In this document: positions 1-9,545 of the stretch, piece by piece
Layout: every line of letters begins with the position of its first letter
How positions within the stretch are numbered: position 1 is the first letter of the stretch
NCBI GenBank assembly: GCA_016934635.1
Contig: JAFGSK010000024.1
Location: 1 to 64,000, forward strand
Direction of reading: 5' to 3'
Origin: Caldifarciminota bacterium
GTDB lineage: Bacteria > Hydrothermota > Tepidihabitantia > B3-TA06
DNA: 64,000 bases
Program-made: the position numbers and the translations under genes
The notes under the pieces: model-generated
What the model was told of the DNA's origin: nothing
Database searches by the model: none
The model's input: the letters and a program-made list of their open reading frames with translations, nothing else

Positions 1-8
1 ACCTGGAA

Positions 9-45
9 TGTGGGGTGGAGAGCTGAAAACATTCTCCACCCCACA
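9..45. repeat. 13-bp perfect inverted repeat
   Basis: Two perfect 13-base arms (TGTGGGGTGGAGA at 9-21 and its complement at 33-45) flank an 11-base loop. No T tract follows, so it is not an obvious intrinsic terminator. It lies 130 bases beyond the 3' end of the minus-strand YjbQ gene. The stretch from 46 to 176 holds no convincing gene, only degenerate intergenic repeat text. Confidence 0.6.
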
Positions 46-176
46 AATGCGAGTTCTATTATGACTATTTGGGTATTAATACACCTTATGCCCATTCATT
101 CTTTTCAATTGGTTTTCTCTTTGTTTTTTGTAATCTATGCGGTTCACTCTCTACAGCCAGTGGTGAATATCTTCGG

Positions 177-596
177 TTACTCACCAACCAGTTGCACATG
201 CAACAGCCGCGAACGCGGGCGGTTGTCGAAGTCGATGTAGGTAACCTGCTGCCAGGCGCCTAAAACGAGTTTCCCGCCCTGAAAGGGTACTGAAAACGAG
301 GCTCCGATTAATGCCGAACGCAGGTGCGAAAAACCGTTCCCGTCGCCCCAGGTGGAGTCGTGGTGGTAGGTTCTGCCCGAGGGTATGAGCTTTTCTATGA
401 GTTCTTCCAGGTCTTTTAAGACCCCGGGTTCGTACTCGATTGTGGTAATTCCTCCGGTGGAGCCTGGAAGTATCACGGTTAGTATACCTTCCTTGAGCTT
501 GGAGGTCGCAACTATCTCCCTAAGCTTCGGTGTTATGTCGTGCATGTCCGCGAAGCCTTTGGCCTTTAAGCTGATGTTATCAGAGTAAACGCTCAT
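177..596 (-). CDS. yjbQ: YjbQ/UPF0047 family protein
   Basis: This 139-residue protein has the size and conserved pattern of the YjbQ (UPF0047) family: an N-terminal beta region, then GITTIEYEPG, the HHDSTWGDGNG block and the GTWQQV-like segment LGAWQQVTYIDFDNRPR near the end. Family members have been linked to a weak thiamine-phosphate synthase activity in vitro, but the physiological role is unsettled. Two ATG codons are adjacent (599 and 596). AGGAG lies 5 bases before the second and only 2 before the first, so 596 is preferred. The frame stays open upstream to 776, but that part is intergenic repeat sequence. It appears monocistronic, facing away from the GGDEF gene's 3' end across a repeat-rich gap. 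Confidence 0.88.
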   Translation of the reverse strand: MSVYSDNISLKAKGFADMHDITPKLREIVATSKLKEGILTVILPGSTGGITTIEYEPGVLKDLEELIEKLIPSGRTYHHDSTWGDGNGFSHLRSALIGASFSVPFQGGKLVLGAWQQVTYIDFDNRPRSRLLHVQLVGE

Positions 597-696
597 CATT
601 GCTCCTTTCAGTCGCGAGGTTGACGGTTCACTACTGACGGCTTGTAAAGAATGTTCGTCAGCGGCGAGATGTACGTAGTGTGGAACAAAATTAGTC

Positions 697-714
697 GCGG
701 GTTGAAGAACCCGC
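697..714. repeat. Small dispersed hairpin
   Basis: Perfect 7-base arms GCGGGTT and AACCCGC are separated by GAAG. There is no T tract. It belongs to the class of small intergenic hairpins also seen at 841, 3349, 29687, 41809 and 56751. Confidence 0.6.
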
Positions 715-840
715 TCTCCATCTTTAGTCATTGGTTTTCTCTGTGTCCTCTGTGGTTTGTTCTCTCTATAGAGCAAGCTGTAAGCAACAGGCAGTCAGGG
801 ACCTGCGCCCGCAGCTTGTGTCTTCTTTGTTTAATAATTC

Positions 841-860
841 GACAGGCAGGAGTGCCTGTC
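841..860. repeat. Small dispersed hairpin (GACAGGCA type)
   Basis: Perfect arms GACAGGCA and TGCCTGTC are separated by GGAG. A near-identical hairpin lies at 56751-56772 with 9-base arms and a different loop. This makes a dispersed repeat more likely than chance. Confidence 0.65.
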
Positions 861-1012
861 CCACACGCTCCCAATTTCAAATTTGCATTTTGCAATTTGA
901 TATTTGAAATGAACCCTCGTGTTCTTTGTGGGGCAAATTCTCTTATCGCTTTGTGTGCTTTGTGGTTCAATCTATCTCTGCCGTCAGCTGTCAGCCGTAG
1001 GCGGTCAGCGTC

Positions 1013-3292
1013 TCATCCTTCTCCCAAAAGCTTTTGCGCCTGGGGGCTTAACTCCCTGTATCCAAGTTCGAACGCTCGCATTATCTCCTGTCGGGCCTTT
1101 TCCCTGCGACCCAGGGCCAGGAGCGCTTCTCCCTGATGGTAGATGGCCGAGGCGTCGGTCGGGTCCTCGGCAAGCGCATGGGAAAGATACTCGAGGGCCT
1201 TCTCGGTAGCCCCGAGGTAAAGCAGGGCAATCGCATAATCCCTCCAGTGCCATGCTGATATGTTCCCTTTCTTTTTGTCAACCAGCTTCTCGTAGGCCTC
1301 CACAGCTTCCTGGTTCCGGCCAAGCTCGAAAGCGGCGGTTGCGGCAACCTCGAGCGCTTTAAGATTGGATGAATCATGCTCAAGAACCTGGTGAGCGGCC
1401 TCTAAGGCTTCCTCCTGTTTCCCAAGATAGGAAAGCGCTTCTGCGTAGTACAAAAGAGACCTGTCATCGGATATTCCGAACGATTGTAACTCGGAATACT
1501 CCTGAGCCACCTTGTCGAGTTCATCGTGCTCGTAGTAAAAGTAGAGCTTGGAGAGAAGAATCTCTGAATCGAGCTGGATTATCTGGTTTATGCCCTTGAA
1601 CCTTGCTATATCGACCCCCTTCTGTGCGATATCGAGTGCACGAGTCCGGTCAAGTCCCTTTACCGAGCTGTCGTATACGACCGCACTGAAGGACGCCTTG
1701 TCCTGCTTGGCGTATCTTTTCCTCAGGTCTTTTATACTTTCTGCTACCTTGGAGGCTGAGGTAGCTGAAGGCAACCAACCGATGTGGTCTCCTGAAACGG
1801 TACTCACGACCTCGCCTGGAGGAGCCATCCGTTCCAGTTCGGCAGCCAGGCTTCGGTAGAGTTCCTTTACCGTGGATGAACCTCGCTGGTCCCTGATGGT
1901 AGCCAGGTTATCGAAGTACAGAAGTACTATAAGGAAATGTTCGCGCTCCTGGCTCTCGCGAAGCCTCGATTCAAAGAGAGCGCGTGAGGTAACGCGCGGT
2001 TCTTTCCTGCGCTCCTTGCGGCGACGGTCTAATACAGTCCTTTTACCGCGATCAGAAGGCGGCACCCACTCAAGTAAAAAACCAGTCTCCGGACTGAAGG
2101 TCTCCCCTGCCTTTCGCAACGCGAACGAAACCTGGGGCTGACAAAGTATTACCTCTATCTCTCCAAGTACGATACGCGGATAGTAGCCTATGACCTTCTG
2201 TGAACCCGGCTGGATAACAGGCTCGGAGTCGGTGAATTTCCGGTTATCGTAGACCTTGAACACGTCCTCTACGTCCACGCCCATGTCCGAACCGAGATCT
2301 ATGGTCACTATCCCGGTACGATCATCGAAATCTATGACCGTTCCCCCTTCGTCCCTGATGCGCTCGAAAGCCATGATCCTGTTGCGCCCGAGTTTCTTTG
2401 CCACGTAGGTCGCAACGTCTGCCTGCTCGTATAGCTGTTCGAGTTCTCCCGAAAGACCTTCCTCAGGTGTGCGCATGATAACAGCGCTGTCACCGGTGGA
2501 TATGCCGATACTCGTAGTAACGTTCGGGATGGAGAGGGCCTTGAAATCAGGATTGGATTGTCTGTAGCGTTCAAGTTCCCCTGAGGTGGGTATCTCGGTT
2601 TCGTTGATGTAGGCCCTGAGTTCCTCGCCTATCTCGCCTGCGTCCTTTGCGGTAACGTAAGGTACAAGAACCCCGAACTCTTCTCCACCGAGCCTGGCCA
2701 GGAGTACGCCTTCATAATCCTTTCTGGTGAAGAACTCACGCACGTGTCTTGCGAACGAACGAAGCACCTCGTCCCCGAAACGATGTCCGAGCGTGTCGTT
2801 AACCGACTTGAAGTGGTCTAAATCGAGGTGGAAGAACGAAAGTGCAGGGCTGCGCTTTCGCTCGCCCGTTTTCTTCGACGAGGCTTGTTTTTTTACGCCT
2901 ATTGCGGTTTCTATCATCCTTGCGCGGAACGCGTCTTTCTTCAAGAAACCGGTCAGGCCGTCCCGGTCCCGCTCCTCGCGTAAAAGGAAGTTCCCCATGA
3001 GAAACGATAGTAGGCTTGAAATCTCTGAAAGGTCTAGCTTTAAGACCTCGTCAGGCGAAACCGCCCCGACCAGGCGTCCGCCGGCGCCTTCAAGTGATAT
3101 TACGAGCTTCGCGTCGACGGTCTTCTCCTTGGCCCTACCCAGTTCCTGGACTAAAGCTTCCATGTCTATATCTTTTTCAGCGGATGTAAGCTGCTCATCG
3201 TTTAGCATAAAGCATATGCCTGAAAGTTTTGCCCCGAGAGGCTTAAGAGCCTTGGAGGCTTCCTTGCGAAATTCGTCCAACGCCTTGCTCAT
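1013..3292 (-). CDS. GGDEF-domain protein with second degenerate GGDEF and TPRs
   Basis: This 759-residue cytoplasmic protein has three parts. After an N-terminal sensory-like region, a GGDEF diguanylate cyclase domain spans about residues 110-325 and carries an intact GGEEF signature at 202-206. No RxxD inhibitory site is visible just before it. A second region around residues 445-590 looks like a decayed GGDEF fold, with SGDHI at the signature position. TPR repeats fill roughly residues 610-759. It should make cyclic di-GMP and bind a protein partner through the TPRs. A longer frame begins with TTG at 3325, but that codon is the start of a TTGACA -35 box. ATG 3292 lies 5 bases after the -10 box, so a leaderless mRNA is predicted. 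Confidence 0.85.
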   Translation of the reverse strand: MSKALDEFRKEASKALKPLGAKLSGICFMLNDEQLTSAEKDIDMEALVQELGRAKEKTVDAKLVISLEGAGGRLVGAVSPDEVLKLDLSEISSLLSFLMGNFLLREERDRDGLTGFLKKDAFRARMIETAIGVKKQASSKKTGERKRSPALSFFHLDLDHFKSVNDTLGHRFGDEVLRSFARHVREFFTRKDYEGVLLARLGGEEFGVLVPYVTAKDAGEIGEELRAYINETEIPTSGELERYRQSNPDFKALSIPNVTTSIGISTGDSAVIMRTPEEGLSGELEQLYEQADVATYVAKKLGRNRIMAFERIRDEGGTVIDFDDRTGIVTIDLGSDMGVDVEDVFKVYDNRKFTDSEPVIQPGSQKVIGYYPRIVLGEIEVILCQPQVSFALRKAGETFSPETGFLLEWVPPSDRGKRTVLDRRRKERRKEPRVTSRALFESRLRESQEREHFLIVLLYFDNLATIRDQRGSSTVKELYRSLAAELERMAPPGEVVSTVSGDHIGWLPSATSASKVAESIKDLRKRYAKQDKASFSAVVYDSSVKGLDRTRALDIAQKGVDIARFKGINQIIQLDSEILLSKLYFYYEHDELDKVAQEYSELQSFGISDDRSLLYYAEALSYLGKQEEALEAAHQVLEHDSSNLKALEVAATAAFELGRNQEAVEAYEKLVDKKKGNISAWHWRDYAIALLYLGATEKALEYLSHALAEDPTDASAIYHQGEALLALGRREKARQEIMRAFELGYRELSPQAQKLLGEG

Positions 3293-3297
3293 GCCCC

Positions 3298-3325
3298 AGT
3301 CTAATCGGGAGTTGCCGACTGTCAA
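3298..3325 (-). promoter_or_regulatory. Leaderless-type promoter of the GGDEF gene
   Basis: TTGACA (3320-3325), a 16-base spacer and TAGACT (3298-3303) are followed by only 5 bases before ATG 3292. Transcription would begin at or next to the start codon. There is no Shine-Dalgarno sequence. Confidence 0.6.
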
Positions 3326-3348
3326 GTTTAAACTTGAAAGACAGTGGA

Positions 3349-3370
3349 GAACGGACTCTCCAGTCCGTTC
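3349..3370. repeat. Small dispersed hairpin
   Basis: Perfect 9-base arms (GAACGGACT and AGTCCGTTC) flank a 4-base loop in the divergent gap between the GGDEF and TPR genes. An imperfect palindrome ending GGTCGGCCCG follows at about 3380-3402, and a similar phrase recurs near 5199-5211. No T tract is present. Confidence 0.55.
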
Positions 3371-3410
3371 AAAGAGCTAAGGGACCAACCTTCAGGTCGG
3401 CCCGAAAGGC

Positions 3411-3438
3411 TTGACAACCAGGTAACTCCAAGTATTCT
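3411..3438 (+). promoter_or_regulatory. Sigma-70-type promoter of the TPR gene
   Basis: TTGACA (3411-3416), a 16-base spacer and TATTCT (3433-3438) precede a short leader. The ribosome-binding site AAGGAGGG lies just before ATG 3472. Unlike several neighbours, this gene has a normal leader. Confidence 0.5.
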
Positions 3439-3471
3439 AATGCATACAAATCAAAAAATCAAGGAGGGTAT

Positions 3472-4998
3472 ATGATAAACTTAGTACTATTTTTACTAAC
3501 CCAGCCCGGGGCAGATTGCGACTATATGTTCTCGGCCAAGGCCTTTGCCGCGGACACCTTCGTGTGCAGACCCAAGTGGTTTATAACCTACACGGCACTG
3601 ACCCCTGACCCTTGGGATAAAACTTCTATGAGACTTCTTGAGCTTGCAGATTCGATCTACTTTTCGTCTTGTGATTCATCGCTCAGGACCGAATGTCAGA
3701 GAGAAACACGCAAGACTGCCTACGCTGTGTATGAGGCGGTTACAAAGATCTACCCATACTCGTCAGCAGAACCGTATGTACGCACAACCCTTGCGTGGCG
3801 AATGCTGGAACAGGCAAGATTCGAGGAGGCGGTCGAAGAGTTCAAGGATTTATTCGACCACTCCGAAGATAAAGATATCCGGGTTATCGCCGCCTACGGC
3901 AAGGGACTTTGCCATTTTTACCTGGGTGAGTACGAGGAAGCTTTCGGCTGGCTGCTTGACGAGGAAGGCTACCTGAAAAACTTGAAGATAGCCTCGAACA
4001 AGGAAGACGAGGATACTTTTATTGGGATTGCATACAACGAGACCGCTGACAGCCTTGTGGACAAAGCCCTGCTTATGAAAGCCCTGGCTGCAGAGCGATT
4101 AAGGTGGTGGGGCGATGCCCTGGCAATATACAGGCAATTAACCGATGAATACTCGGAACGAGCGTCAGCAGGAAAGGCGTGGTTTAAGATAGTGGATTTC
4201 TATCTTCAAGCGAGGGAGGTCGAAAAGGCAGAGGCTGCAACCTATGATCTGGTAAATCCACGCATTCCTGTCCGTTATATGGAGTGGTTCAAACATGCAC
4301 TGGCCTTGATGTACGACTACATGTTAAACGTTGCATTCGACACCGCCAAAGCTGAAGGATACAAAAAACAGTTAATGGAACTCGATGGTTCTGATGAATT
4401 GAGTAAAAAGCTCTTCTTAGAAGGATTCATTGAAAAGTATTACCAGGATGTTGCAATGGGATTAACCGATCCATCTGAAACCAATGACTTAAGAGAAGTA
4501 ATCGATCATCTGCACCGGTTCAACCCACAAAGCAATTACCTGCCTAGGCCGTTAACGCTACTTGGTTTGTTGCTCACCGAAGCGAAACGCTACGACGAGG
4601 CCGACAGCGTATTCAATACTGTAAAGAACTGGCCTGACAACTTAGCAACCCTCGACCTCTTGCCTGCGGTGGAGTTTCACCTCGCGCGTATTCAGTACTG
4701 GCAAGCACGATACATCGAAGCCACTACAACACTCGAGACCTGGCTTAAGGATCACGAGGACAACCGGGAAGTCGATCCCAATCTTAAAGCCGCAGTGTAC
4801 TGGTACCTGGGGCTAGCCTGTATGCAGAATGGAGAAAGAGAGAAAGACCCCAGGATAAGAGTGAGGCTTTATAAAAGGACCGATGAAGCGGCTCTAAAGC
4901 TTAAGCAGGAATATTCCGAAACAGCGTTTTACGAATGCTTGGTTCGAGAGAATGGGGAGGATTTCTATGCCCCCACTAATGAGGTTTATCCACGATAA
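3472..4998 (+). CDS. TPR-repeat protein of unknown function
   Basis: This 508-residue protein starts at ATG 3472 behind a strong AAGGAGGG site. The N-terminus is short and hydrophobic (MINLVLFLLTQ) and could be a weak signal peptide. The body is helical and reads as divergent TPR repeats throughout (for example FEEAVEEFKDLF, YEEAFGWLL, YDEADSVF and YIEATTTLETWL). Several cysteines sit near the N-terminus. No catalytic motif is recognised. It lies alone between two gaps and probably acts as a protein-interaction scaffold at the envelope. That role is inference. Confidence 0.8.
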   Translation: MINLVLFLLTQPGADCDYMFSAKAFAADTFVCRPKWFITYTALTPDPWDKTSMRLLELADSIYFSSCDSSLRTECQRETRKTAYAVYEAVTKIYPYSSAEPYVRTTLAWRMLEQARFEEAVEEFKDLFDHSEDKDIRVIAAYGKGLCHFYLGEYEEAFGWLLDEEGYLKNLKIASNKEDEDTFIGIAYNETADSLVDKALLMKALAAERLRWWGDALAIYRQLTDEYSERASAGKAWFKIVDFYLQAREVEKAEAATYDLVNPRIPVRYMEWFKHALALMYDYMLNVAFDTAKAEGYKKQLMELDGSDELSKKLFLEGFIEKYYQDVAMGLTDPSETNDLREVIDHLHRFNPQSNYLPRPLTLLGLLLTEAKRYDEADSVFNTVKNWPDNLATLDLLPAVEFHLARIQYWQARYIEATTTLETWLKDHEDNREVDPNLKAAVYWYLGLACMQNGEREKDPRIRVRLYKRTDEAALKLKQEYSETAFYECLVRENGEDFYAPTNEVYPR

Positions 4999-5363
4999 AA
5001 TTTCTCATTCTGGAGATCGAAAAGCGTAGGAGTCGACCTTGAGGGACTGCGCCAAAAGTCAAGAAAACCAGACAAGGGGTTTAAATCCCTTGTCTCAACC
5101 TGGCTGTTAGCTACGTATTGATGCGACTTACTAACCAAATTTGCTCTGCGTTATCGGACTAAAAGCGGCTCAACAGGGATTTTGACCCAATCCCTTGAGG
5201 TCGGCCCGCCCGATCCCATGTTACCAACAGACACTTCACATAGAGTGTCTTCTGTTTAAATAGAATTCATCGAGGTTTTTTCGTTCTAAGGCATTGAGCT
5301 GCTGCAATAAAGGTTCACTTACCTCCGCTTGACAAAACTCGATTCCGGGTTAAAGTTAATCGT
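4999..5363. other. Intergenic region with hairpins and a promoter
   Basis: No gene is seen here. The region holds a 9-base-arm hairpin built on GACAAGGG/CCCTTGTC (about 5070-5095, loop GTTTAAAT). A second imperfect hairpin is AGGGATT/AATCCCT (about 5175-5195). Neither has a clear T tract. The promoter of the next gene is at its right edge. Confidence 0.5.
5329..5356 (+). promoter_or_regulatory. Leaderless-type promoter
   Basis: TTGACA (5329-5334), a 16-base spacer and TAAAGT (5351-5356) lie 7 bases before ATG 5364. No Shine-Dalgarno sequence precedes the start. Confidence 0.55.
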
Positions 5364-8300
5364 ATGGTAAATTTCATTGTAAGCCTTAAATTGCTTCTGC
5401 TTGCCTTACCGCAGGCATGGACCATTACCGGTCCGGACGGCGGCATGGTCGGCCAGGTCGCCGTGGATGGAAGCGGCTATTACCACGTAGCCACGTTGGA
5501 AGGAATGTTTAAAGGACCAGATGGCAATTTGGAATACGACGGAGCAGTACCCCCAGGACTGACCGAACTTGCTTTCGTTGGAGGAAAGAAATGGGCTTGT
5601 ACAGACGGCTCAGGTTTGTTGTTCAAGGAAACCAATTCTGACTGGCAACCTGCACAAGGAGTTCCGCAAACTTCCTCGGTAGTAGGTATTGTTGAGTTTG
5701 GTAACTATATAGTCGCAGCAACTCGAGTAAGCGGTGTTTATTTTTCAGAAGATAACGGCCAAACCTTTAAGGCAATAACCTCAGACTGGGAGATTCCCAA
5801 CGGTGCCATATCCGCGATAGCCGGTTCAGAACCGGGAAATTACGAATATCTAGGAATAGCCTTCAGTAGCCCTCGTCAATTATACTTCCGTAAGACAAGT
5901 GAAGAAAAGACGAGTATCCCAATTCCTGGTTACATACAAACCGAAATTACCTGTATGGTTTCTGTCTCAGGTGAGGTTGAAGGAAGTCGTTACTTCTACA
6001 TAGGCACCGAGGACGGCATAACCTGGGTTTTGAATCCGCTTTCGGTACCGATCTGGCAGGAGAAAATGGACCTTATAGGTTCGTCTATAGTCGAACTGGC
6101 CGCCATGAACGGCCTTATCTATGCCGCCACCTATGGAGGTGTACTGTACAATACTGCAGGAAACGTAACCGGTAATTGGCAGCCGGTTACCCAAGGAGAA
6201 ATAACCACACCACTCATCTTCGACCTTTACGCTACTTCAGACCTCGTCTGTGGCACCTCAGACGGTGTATACCGCCTTGGTGGCTCTTCGGGCTGGGACA
6301 AGGTTGAAGGTCTGCGTGCACATGCCTTTACTTCGATAGATATTGCCCAGGATGATGCTTCAGGGCGCATAGTTTCCTCCCTGGGCGGCGGTTTGTACTA
6401 TAGAAAAGAAAGCTCCACGGACTGGGGTCAGGATGCATGGCACGTTCCCTTTGCTTTCGACGCAAAAGCAGGAGGTTATTCGGAAAAATACAGGTTTTAC
6501 GTTGCCGGTCTTCCAGGACTTGCTCCAGCCGAAATGAGCAGTGGCATTTCCTGGGGTTCAACAAGAACCTATCCAGGCTCGGGTGTAGAAATAATGGCAA
6601 CGGTAACCCACGTTGCCTGCAGACCCGATCAACCCCAGGATGTGTGGTGTATAACGACCGATAGTTCCGGAAGACCTTCACCGACCAAACTTTACTTCAA
6701 TAACAATTACGGTGCGGCCGGTTCTGACGTCTATTCGCTCGATTTGGGAAATGCATACATCACAGACCTTGTGTACTCGAAAAATAACAAGATGCTGTAT
6801 ATAGCCGACAGAAACCAGAACGATATCTTGCGCCTGAGTAATCCTGAAACCCAAATATTTGATAGAAGAAGCTTCACTGACGGGATACCGGTCCAGTTGG
6901 CTGCAGCCGGGAACAACCTCTACTCGCTCACCAGCACAGGGGATATATTTTTAAGTGTCGATAATGCAGAGAATTGGAAAATGACACCATCCCAACCGGG
7001 TAACGGTTCTATCACGGGAATTGCCGCAGACCCCTCCTACCCTAATTTCCTGTTTGCTGCGGAAGGCGGCTCTAATCCGGTTATGCATGCGTCCGCCGAT
7101 AGCGGTAGAACCTGGGTTAACCAGGGAAATGTAGATGGGAATTTCAAGTGCTGTGCTGCAATGGTCGCAGAGGATATGGGTAACCAATACAAGATTCAAG
7201 CCTACGCAGCTACTCACCAAGGGGTTTTCTCCGAAACCTTTACCCTAGAGGTCGGCGGTTCGGGACAGGAAAAACTTGATCTTGTAATTTCGGTCGTAAA
7301 CCCGATATTTCGTCCTGAGATCGGCGAAGTCGCAAAATTCGAGTACGGCGGGCAAGACATTAACGATCTCGACTCGTGGACGCTTGAGGTCGTTGATACA
7401 GCAACAAGACAAGTTTTGTTCAGGCAAGAGGGGGGAGGCCCATCTCCAACCACTGAATGGGACGGTTATGATATGAACGGTGTCATGGCTCAGGATGCAG
7501 AACACCGAGTAACCTTTTCCGGCTCCAACTCACAAGGATCCGGTGCAGATACGACTTACGTAAAGCTAATTATCGGCAGGCCTCCGCAGAGCACAGTCAT
7601 TGAAGCTACCAAGGGCGCCCGTAAGTTGAACCAGTTTGCTAATAAAGCTGAGATTTGTTATCTCAGCAGAGGCCCGCTTGAGGCCTTTCTGGCTGCATAT
7701 AATCCTTCTGATGAAAGCTACCTTTTCGGATATTCGATAAGTAATACCAGGGATAACATGACCCCGATCTTAACGACCGCTCGCGCAGATAATAATACCT
7801 CCTGGTTGGCATGGGTAGATGAAATCAGCGGGAATTCCCTAGTATCCATTTCGGATAAACAAAACTCCTACGAATTTACTACCGGTGATGAAAAGATCAC
7901 TAATATAGCGATTGCGGTCTCAGCAACCGGGATTCCTGTCATCGCAGCGACAAAAGAACCACTAGGTGGATATCTTCTCTTCATTCAAGACACCTTGGGA
8001 TTAGAGGGGGATTTCACCGAGGGAGAATCGGTGAAAGATATCGAACTGGTTCCTGCCTCAGACGGGGTTCACACCTTGTATCTCTCGAACAACTTCATCC
8101 ACGATGCGCTATGGACAGGTCCTAGCCTAGGGTTCGATCGCAGCAAAGACCCTGATATTGGAAACTCGATGGAGCTTACCGCAACATCACACGGTTCCGA
8201 TGTGTACCTGTTTTACTTGAGCGGCAGCGGTGAGTTGTTCCTCCGGGAATACTCGTCCTCTACAGGCTGGGATGAACCTTACTCCATGGCACCTCACCTG

Positions 8301-9545
8301 AGCGGTGCCCAACCCCGCAACATCACCTGTACGGTTGATGACGAAGGTGACCTGACCCTGGCCTGGGAAGAAGCCGGCAATATCCGCTTCATCCAGCGCG
8401 TAGGCGGAACCTGGAGTAGCGTTGGCAATCAGACTGAATCAGCGAATACATACTTTCCCCAGTTGCCTTCGCGCGTATTCGGTACTGACCAGCCGCTAAT
8501 CGCCTGGACCGAAAAAACCGCAGGCCCCATAAACAGGGTGCAAGTTACGGAACTAGGCCAGGCTCCGATCGAGGATACGTTGACTCTCACACTCGATTAC
8601 CCCGACCCTTTTACCCACGGAGACACACTGAATATCAAGGTCCATGCAACTCCCCCTGCCCAGGAACTCGGTGTATGGGTAGAGGTTCTCAATGAACCTG
8701 ATGAGATACAGAGGTGGCCTGCTTCAGACGCAACAATCGATTCTATCTCTGCATTCTTCTACAACACCGACCCTCTGCCCCTAGGTCAGGTTGCCCTCGG
8801 AGCAGACGGCCTTTACAAAGGAATCCCTTACTCGAAAGTAGGCGCTTTCCAGGTGATCCCTGGAGCGAATACACCAAGACTGAGTATGGATTTCCCTGAG
8901 TACCTTTTCCGTGGCGACACCCTTGAAATCACGGTAACCTCCAACCGCGTGATGGATTATATAGATGTTGAGATCGAGTTGGATGGCGGGCAGATTACGA
9001 AGAAACCTGACTATCGTGATCCGCCAGAGGGTTCCAGCAGCTATCCCTCGCTGTACGCCGTCTACTACGGTACCGAAGGCTGGGAATTGGGACCTCATCA
9101 GTTGTACGCCGAGGGAGATACTGAAGATGACGACATAAATCTAAAGGTTTATGACACGGTTTATGTCAGAGAAGCACGGGATACCTTAAACCTAATCAAA
9201 GAAGAAGACGTGTACTTTGTGCCGAACCCGGCTATCCAGCAGAGCACTGCCTACATCTACTTCGAACTAAATTATGCCGCCCGGGTAACACTCGAAATCT
9301 ACACCGTGCGCGGCAAACGCCTGCTGCAACATCAAGCCGAAGACGGCGAGATGATCGAAAGAGGCTACCGATCCATCGAATTGGATGTTTCAGAGTTGGG
9401 GTCTGACGTGTATCTTTTCGTCTTCATCGCCGATGCTGCCGAGAGCACAGAGTTCCAAGACTTAAAGAAGGACATAGAAGCAGCAGGGGGTGATATCCCG
9501 GATGACTACGTCAAGATCGTCAAACCCTTCGTGGTGGTGAGGTGA
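5364..9545 (+). CDS. Large secreted beta-propeller protein with C-terminal sorting domain
   Basis: This 1393-residue protein has an N-terminal signal peptide (MVNFIVSLKLLLLALPQAWT). Residues about 20-640 form propeller-like repeats with Asp-box/BNR signatures such as SADSGRTW and SEDNGQTF. A FlgD-like Ig segment (EWDGYDMNG, about residue 690) follows, then a second propeller-like region and two Ig-like repeats (DTLTLTLDYPDPFTHGDTL and related, about 1070-1280). The last 100 residues, from VYFVPNP on, look like a Por-type sorting tail with a FlgD-like core. It is probably exported to the surface by a T9SS-like route. The stop overlaps the start of the PorV-like gene, so the two are likely co-translated. 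Confidence 0.82.
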   Translation: MVNFIVSLKLLLLALPQAWTITGPDGGMVGQVAVDGSGYYHVATLEGMFKGPDGNLEYDGAVPPGLTELAFVGGKKWACTDGSGLLFKETNSDWQPAQGVPQTSSVVGIVEFGNYIVAATRVSGVYFSEDNGQTFKAITSDWEIPNGAISAIAGSEPGNYEYLGIAFSSPRQLYFRKTSEEKTSIPIPGYIQTEITCMVSVSGEVEGSRYFYIGTEDGITWVLNPLSVPIWQEKMDLIGSSIVELAAMNGLIYAATYGGVLYNTAGNVTGNWQPVTQGEITTPLIFDLYATSDLVCGTSDGVYRLGGSSGWDKVEGLRAHAFTSIDIAQDDASGRIVSSLGGGLYYRKESSTDWGQDAWHVPFAFDAKAGGYSEKYRFYVAGLPGLAPAEMSSGISWGSTRTYPGSGVEIMATVTHVACRPDQPQDVWCITTDSSGRPSPTKLYFNNNYGAAGSDVYSLDLGNAYITDLVYSKNNKMLYIADRNQNDILRLSNPETQIFDRRSFTDGIPVQLAAAGNNLYSLTSTGDIFLSVDNAENWKMTPSQPGNGSITGIAADPSYPNFLFAAEGGSNPVMHASADSGRTWVNQGNVDGNFKCCAAMVAEDMGNQYKIQAYAATHQGVFSETFTLEVGGSGQEKLDLVISVVNPIFRPEIGEVAKFEYGGQDINDLDSWTLEVVDTATRQVLFRQEGGGPSPTTEWDGYDMNGVMAQDAEHRVTFSGSNSQGSGADTTYVKLIIGRPPQSTVIEATKGARKLNQFANKAEICYLSRGPLEAFLAAYNPSDESYLFGYSISNTRDNMTPILTTARADNNTSWLAWVDEISGNSLVSISDKQNSYEFTTGDEKITNIAIAVSATGIPVIAATKEPLGGYLLFIQDTLGLEGDFTEGESVKDIELVPASDGVHTLYLSNNFIHDALWTGPSLGFDRSKDPDIGNSMELTATSHGSDVYLFYLSGSGELFLREYSSSTGWDEPYSMAPHLSGAQPRNITCTVDDEGDLTLAWEEAGNIRFIQRVGGTWSSVGNQTESANTYFPQLPSRVFGTDQPLIAWTEKTAGPINRVQVTELGQAPIEDTLTLTLDYPDPFTHGDTLNIKVHATPPAQELGVWVEVLNEPDEIQRWPASDATIDSISAFFYNTDPLPLGQVALGADGLYKGIPYSKVGAFQVIPGANTPRLSMDFPEYLFRGDTLEITVTSNRVMDYIDVEIELDGGQITKKPDYRDPPEGSSSYPSLYAVYYGTEGWELGPHQLYAEGDTEDDDINLKVYDTVYVREARDTLNLIKEEDVYFVPNPAIQQSTAYIYFELNYAARVTLEIYTVRGKRLLQHQAEDGEMIERGYRSIELDVSELGSDVYLFVFIADAAESTEFQDLKKDIEAAGGDIPDDYVKIVKPFVVVR

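Larger units (their letters stand above)
597..1012. other. Repeat-rich intergenic region
   Basis: No convincing gene is seen in this 416-base gap. It holds two perfect small hairpins: GCGGGTT/AACCCGC at 697-714 and GACAGGCA/TGCCTGTC at 841-860. It also holds two copies of a degenerate phrase of the type TTTGTGTGCTTTGTGGTTCA (near 731-760 and 947-970) and a GTCAGC/GTAGGCGGTCAGCG tract at about 982-1011. Related sequence recurs elsewhere in the window, as listed in the findings. Open frames crossing the region are in repeat DNA and look spurious. Confidence 0.6.

Noticed and set aside
651-1136. Open frames of 96-161 codons in the first kilobase
   Set aside because: They run through hairpins and repeat phrases or antisense to the GGDEF gene and have no ribosome-binding site.
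5070-5095. Hairpin after the TPR gene as a terminator
   Set aside because: The stem is good but no T tract follows on either strand, so it was treated as a dispersed hairpin.
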